The position numbers were made by a program, and so were the translations under genes. From the NCBI RefSeq assembly GCF_035083965.1, contig NC_089724.1, forward strand, positions 28,395,435 to 28,459,434: a stretch of DNA of 64,000 nucleotides, read 5' to 3'. Source of the DNA: Branchiostoma lanceolatum. Its lineage: Eukaryota; Chordata; Leptocardii; Amphioxiformes; Branchiostomatidae. This document shows, piece after piece, positions 60,444-64,000 of this stretch. Numbering within the stretch: position 1 is the first letter of the stretch; each line of letters starts with the position of its first letter. The notes under the pieces were generated by a model. That model was not told where the DNA came from and made no database searches. It saw only the letters and a program-made list of their open reading frames with translations.

Positions 60444-63143
60444 TTAGATATGACTGTGTTTAGTTTTGGGTGTGAACACCAACATTTTGGTGAGCATGGA
60501 CATAAAGCAAGGCATCTGTTTCTTGCGGAGTGATTTCTTGTCGGAGCTGCACTCCACCTCTCGGCACGACACCATCCAGTTGACCAGAGTGAGGATCTGG
60601 TGGATCTCCATGGTGGTCCCATGTTCCTGCAGCGCTGCGCACAGGCTCTGGATGTACCAAGAACCTTTCACCGAATTACGATTGGAGCGGAAACCTGAAG
60701 AACATGACCACACAGGAGAAGTCCAAGTTATACTAAATGAAAATTACTTATGCCATATCTAATGATAAAAATGGGCATGTCAACAAATTGTCAACTACCG
60801 GGTGGTTTTGTTTCAAACTTCATCTAACGTTTAAGGTAAACTTGACTCCTGAGGAGAATGTGTATTCACCACATCTTTATGAAGAAAAAAACAACCAAAT
60901 TTATAAAAATCAATCACAGATGAACAAATAAACGAACCATTTATAAGCCAGGAACTGCGTAATGTGATACATGATGGGAATGAAGCATTAGTTATCGGTT
61001 CCTGAATTGCTGAAGTTCCAGGTCAATTTTTTGGTAAAAGCAACAGAAGAAATACGTTAAAATTGATGACCAACTATTCACACACACGGTACAAACATAA
61101 TTTTCAACATTGGACCTAGTTATCCTAAGAGCGCCCCATTTTTTTAGAGGACCCATTTTTAAATACCAAGTATGGGTTTCAATTGGATTATTGACGAAGG
61201 TCGATCAAAGTCAATATTTGACCCAAACCAAGTAGAAAATAAAGTTACCGAGGCTATGAGTTGACCAACAAGTATCAAGAAAAACATTGCAAAAGTCAAA
61301 GTAACTTTTTAATCTCAACACAATATTTCTTAAGAGCGCCCCAGTTGAAGTTTGTCCAATAGTTGTTCGTAATATAATATGTTAAACCTTGAGGTTATCA
61401 ATATCAATGCTGTATATCAACAATAACAACTGCTGCCTTGTCCAAATTTGATATCAAGTTACCAAGACAACTACGTTTTTTCCGGATTCAGAAAAAAAAT
61501 ATTATTAGCATAACCAGAAAACTCTCCCCTGGAGTTAAGTATGCCTTTTATGTCTTTAATGTAGAAGTTTTAAGTTTTAAAACGAATAACTCTAAAGCTC
61601 TTTTTACTTTGATCATTGACTCTGGGAAACCTTCAGTGGCAATTCTTCACCACGGCATGTTACAGACTGAGAGAAAAAAAAATCACGGTGACCTTCAGAA
61701 GTAGAGTAGGCCATTAGGAAGTCTGCTCCAGCTGGCAAGGTGGGCTTCACACCGGTGTCCACGCCGAAGTCCCCCACATCCATGGGTTCCGCCTCTTCGT
61801 CTCCTTGAAAACCTTCTTGCGAATTTGGAGGCTCGACGGGATCCTCGTATTTGCCTCCTCGACATGCCTAAACAAGAACTTTACATTCAGAAACTTCAAG
61901 CCCAGGACCACTTCTATATGTGATGCATAGAAATGTTTTCTTAGATATTTGTGATGAGAAGGATCGGAGAGATGTACTGTACAATTAAGTATTCATAGTT
62001 TCGACATACTGGGGAACCGTCTTTTCTAAAAGCAATTGACATTACGTGTTTGCTAGTTTCATTCGTAGAACACTTTTACATGAAAGTTATACCAATGTGT
62101 ATCATTGACATTATTCGTTAATAATACATGTTTGTGCAATTTTGATGTGAAAAGTTTCTACCAGTCTAGCTAATAATCATATGATTTCAACATAATGGTA
62201 CTCACGCAACATCATGCAGAACACATTGCATACGTCTAGTATTATGATTTGCTGACCTGAATGAAGAAGAGTTTGGGTTTCCCCTTGAGTGTTGGACACT
62301 CGTCAGATCGGAACTTGTCAGTCAGATCCTTGAGATCCACCTCGCCGTTGTACCCCCAGATCTTGCCATCCTTCCCGTGACTTAGAAACACACACACGAA
62401 ACAATCCGACTCGCTGTGGTCGTCCGAAGCAGCTGAGAGTTGGTGAAAGTGAAGGTATACAGTGATGAATACTGTCACCTTTCCATCATCTACAGGTAAC
62501 GTTAGTAGATGGGATTATAAATTCTAAAAATCCTATTACCAAAGACGACAAATTGCTTCAATCCATGTTGTGTCAACAACTATTGAAACAGCCACTTCTA
62601 ATGAAGACTCGGAAATACCCCCATTAAAACAAGACTGTCTTTACCTGATGTTTGATAAGTGATTTCAGGAAACAAAAGGTTTAGAGTTAAGTTAAACTTT
62701 GTTCAACATACCTAAGTCAAGGTGCTCGCTGATCTGGATAGCCGTCTGGTTATTATGAACTTCCACAGAGAAGCCCAGGTCTTCAAACACCGCTTTTAGA
62801 TTCTCAGCATCCCGGGTGGAGCCATGGCGCTTGGTCAATTTCTTCAACGATGGGCGGAACTCCTCGTTGTTAAACACCAGACACAGACCCCTCTGTGGAT
62901 GCTTCATTTTGTAAATGGGAAGCTCCTTCACAAGTTCTTCCTGCGGCGGGGCTCTGTGAGCAGCAGCAACACAAGGTATCAAACATACATCTGGCACTAC
63001 AACGGTTCATAAGTGCATTCACCACTACAGATCGCATAATCTTTCAGGTTCACAGTGATGCACCATAACTTACCTGCTCTTATCAATACTGTATGTTTGT
63101 CCATCCGGTACATCATGGTCTTCTTGCTTTGTGTCACCCACAT
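60444..63143 (-). CDS. effector caspase (caspase-3/6/7-like), 5'-incomplete
   Basis: Exons in coding order are 63074-63143, 62712-62953, 62257-62432, 61693-61867 and 60444-60694, with phases 2,1,0,1 all matching. The first exon needs a phase-1 donor not found before the window edge, so the start is missing. Caspases cut after aspartate and execute apoptosis in the cytosol. Seen here: the large-subunit start RGLCLVFNNEEF, the S1-type arginine in RHGSTRDAENL, catalytic His in FLSHGKDG and catalytic Cys in QACRGG. A linker with a plausible cleavage site (FGVD-T) follows, then small-subunit GSWYIQSLC. The prodomain portion visible is short and acidic, with no death-fold, which favours an effector type. 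In the substrate loop GFRSNRNSVKGSW, the position that is Trp in caspase-3 and His in caspase-6 is Asn; the S1 Arg is kept. Confidence 0.9.
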
Positions 63144-63555
63144 CTGTGAAGATATTGAATCGTCATGTTATCATGAATAAACATATTTGATGTACATGTA
63201 CAGCAAATATTTGGTGTCATTTGAGGGGCAAATCTACACATTCCCATATCTCAATTGATGTTACACACGCTCGATCGCTGTCATGGGCTCGACCGCCTTA
63301 AACTGTATCTGTTGGACCAATTCGGCGGAAATCTGATATAAACAAAAGTTAGGAGAACACTCATATCTCCATGAAATATTCTGATATGCACATGACTTCC
63401 ACATTTATATATGCTTGGTTATGTTCACCTTTGATAAGTTACACATATTGACAGTCCAATCCTCTACCACATAGATTAATAATGGCAATTTTGCATTAAT
63501 CATACAAACTAGGAATCTATTTGCATAGTTGCTCCACCTGCCATTAACTTAATAT
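63144..63555. other. intron or 5' region of caspase gene
   Basis: No exon with the required phase-1 donor could be supported. AT-rich, otherwise featureless. Confidence 0.4.
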
Positions 63556-63599
63556 GTTACATACATTTGAGTCCTATTGTACAAAACACTGGAACTGTA

Positions 63600-64000
63600 T
63601 ATTTATCTACGCCGAGGAACTCGGAGTAGATTATGTTTTCAGTTGAGCCGGATGTTGTGTGGGTCTGTATGTATGTCAAGAGCATAACTCGGGAAACCTT
63701 TAATTGATAGATCTTCATGATATTTGGTAGGTGCGTAGTGGTTGTGCAAAGGAAGGTCAAGTTCAAAAATCGTTTACCTGGCGTCTTCCAACAGTACTGC
63801 AGCGGACTTTTAATTTTTCTGTGTTTGTATGTAGGCCAAAAAAGTGACGGAAACGTTGATGAATCTAAATGATTTTTGGTAGGTAGGAAGAGATTATTAA
63901 AACGGAGGTCAAGTTTAAAAATGATTCATCTGGCGCTTTCCTACAGTACTGCAGCAGGTTTTGTGTGTGTGAGAATTTGTATGTCGCCAGCATAACTCCA
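63600..64000 (+). repeat. dispersed monomer repeat, runs off the window
   Basis: Begins near a palindrome-like 'ctacgccgaggaactcggagtag' and continues with monomers containing 'tgatntttggtaggt', 'ggtcaagttcaaaaat' and 'tacagtactgcagcgga'. It is the forward orientation of the 9.59-10.40 kb tract and is truncated by the window end. Confidence 0.8.

Noticed and set aside
61120-61345. 'taagagcgcccca' pair as element ends
   Set aside because: A single 13-bp direct repeat in a caspase intron, with no further structure.

Overview
The window looks like genomic DNA from an amphioxus (cephalochordate, probably Branchiostoma). The genes are intron-rich and chordate-like: a 3-beta-HSD, a gamma-butyrobetaine dioxygenase with human-like length and numbering, and an effector caspase. 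They sit beside an expanded-type TPR gene and an LRR-Ig receptor, and the intergenic DNA is packed with MITEs, tRNA-derived SINEs, minisatellites and foldbacks. The species assignment is inference; no database was searched.

Layout. 0-10.5 kb: dispersed repeats, two minisatellites, a 5'-fragment duplicate of the LRR gene, and a tandem duplication. 10.5-16.0 kb: a hAT-like MITE and a 4.7 kb foldback element with about 640 bp inverted arms, a matching 10 bp target duplication and a solo-LTR-like insertion in its right arm. 16.3-20.6 kb (+): 3-beta-HSD in four exons, with two MITEs in introns. 21-23 kb: MITEs. 23.2-25.3 kb (-): single-exon LRR-Ig transmembrane receptor of 714 aa. 25.3-29.7 kb: tandem and dispersed repeats. 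29.8-36.4 kb (+): a roughly 1339-aa protein joining helical repeats, a GlnD/DUF294-like nucleotidyltransferase domain and 10-11 TPRs. 37.1-45.7 kb (-): complete eight-exon BBOX1-type gene (387 aa), with relict copies of its last exon, one of them split by a hAT-like MITE. 48.6-54.1 kb (+): eleven-exon coiled-coil gene built of very small phase-2 exons, four of exactly 33 nt. 54.7-56.2 kb: a minisatellite of about 125 bp unit. 57-60 kb: further repeats. 60.4-63.1 kb (-): effector caspase, 3' five exons only; the 5' end probably lies beyond the window.

The genes do not form an operon-like pathway. The HSD3B and BBOX-type genes are metabolic (steroid and carnitine). The LRR receptor, the NTase-TPR protein and the caspase could each relate to immunity or stress, but that link is inference. 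The strongest candidates for something little described are the NTase-TPR protein, the foldback element with cargo, and the hendecad-exon gene. Exon boundaries were worked out by hand from splice dinucleotides and reading-frame phase; all phases close in the five multi-exon models, but no transcript evidence was available.
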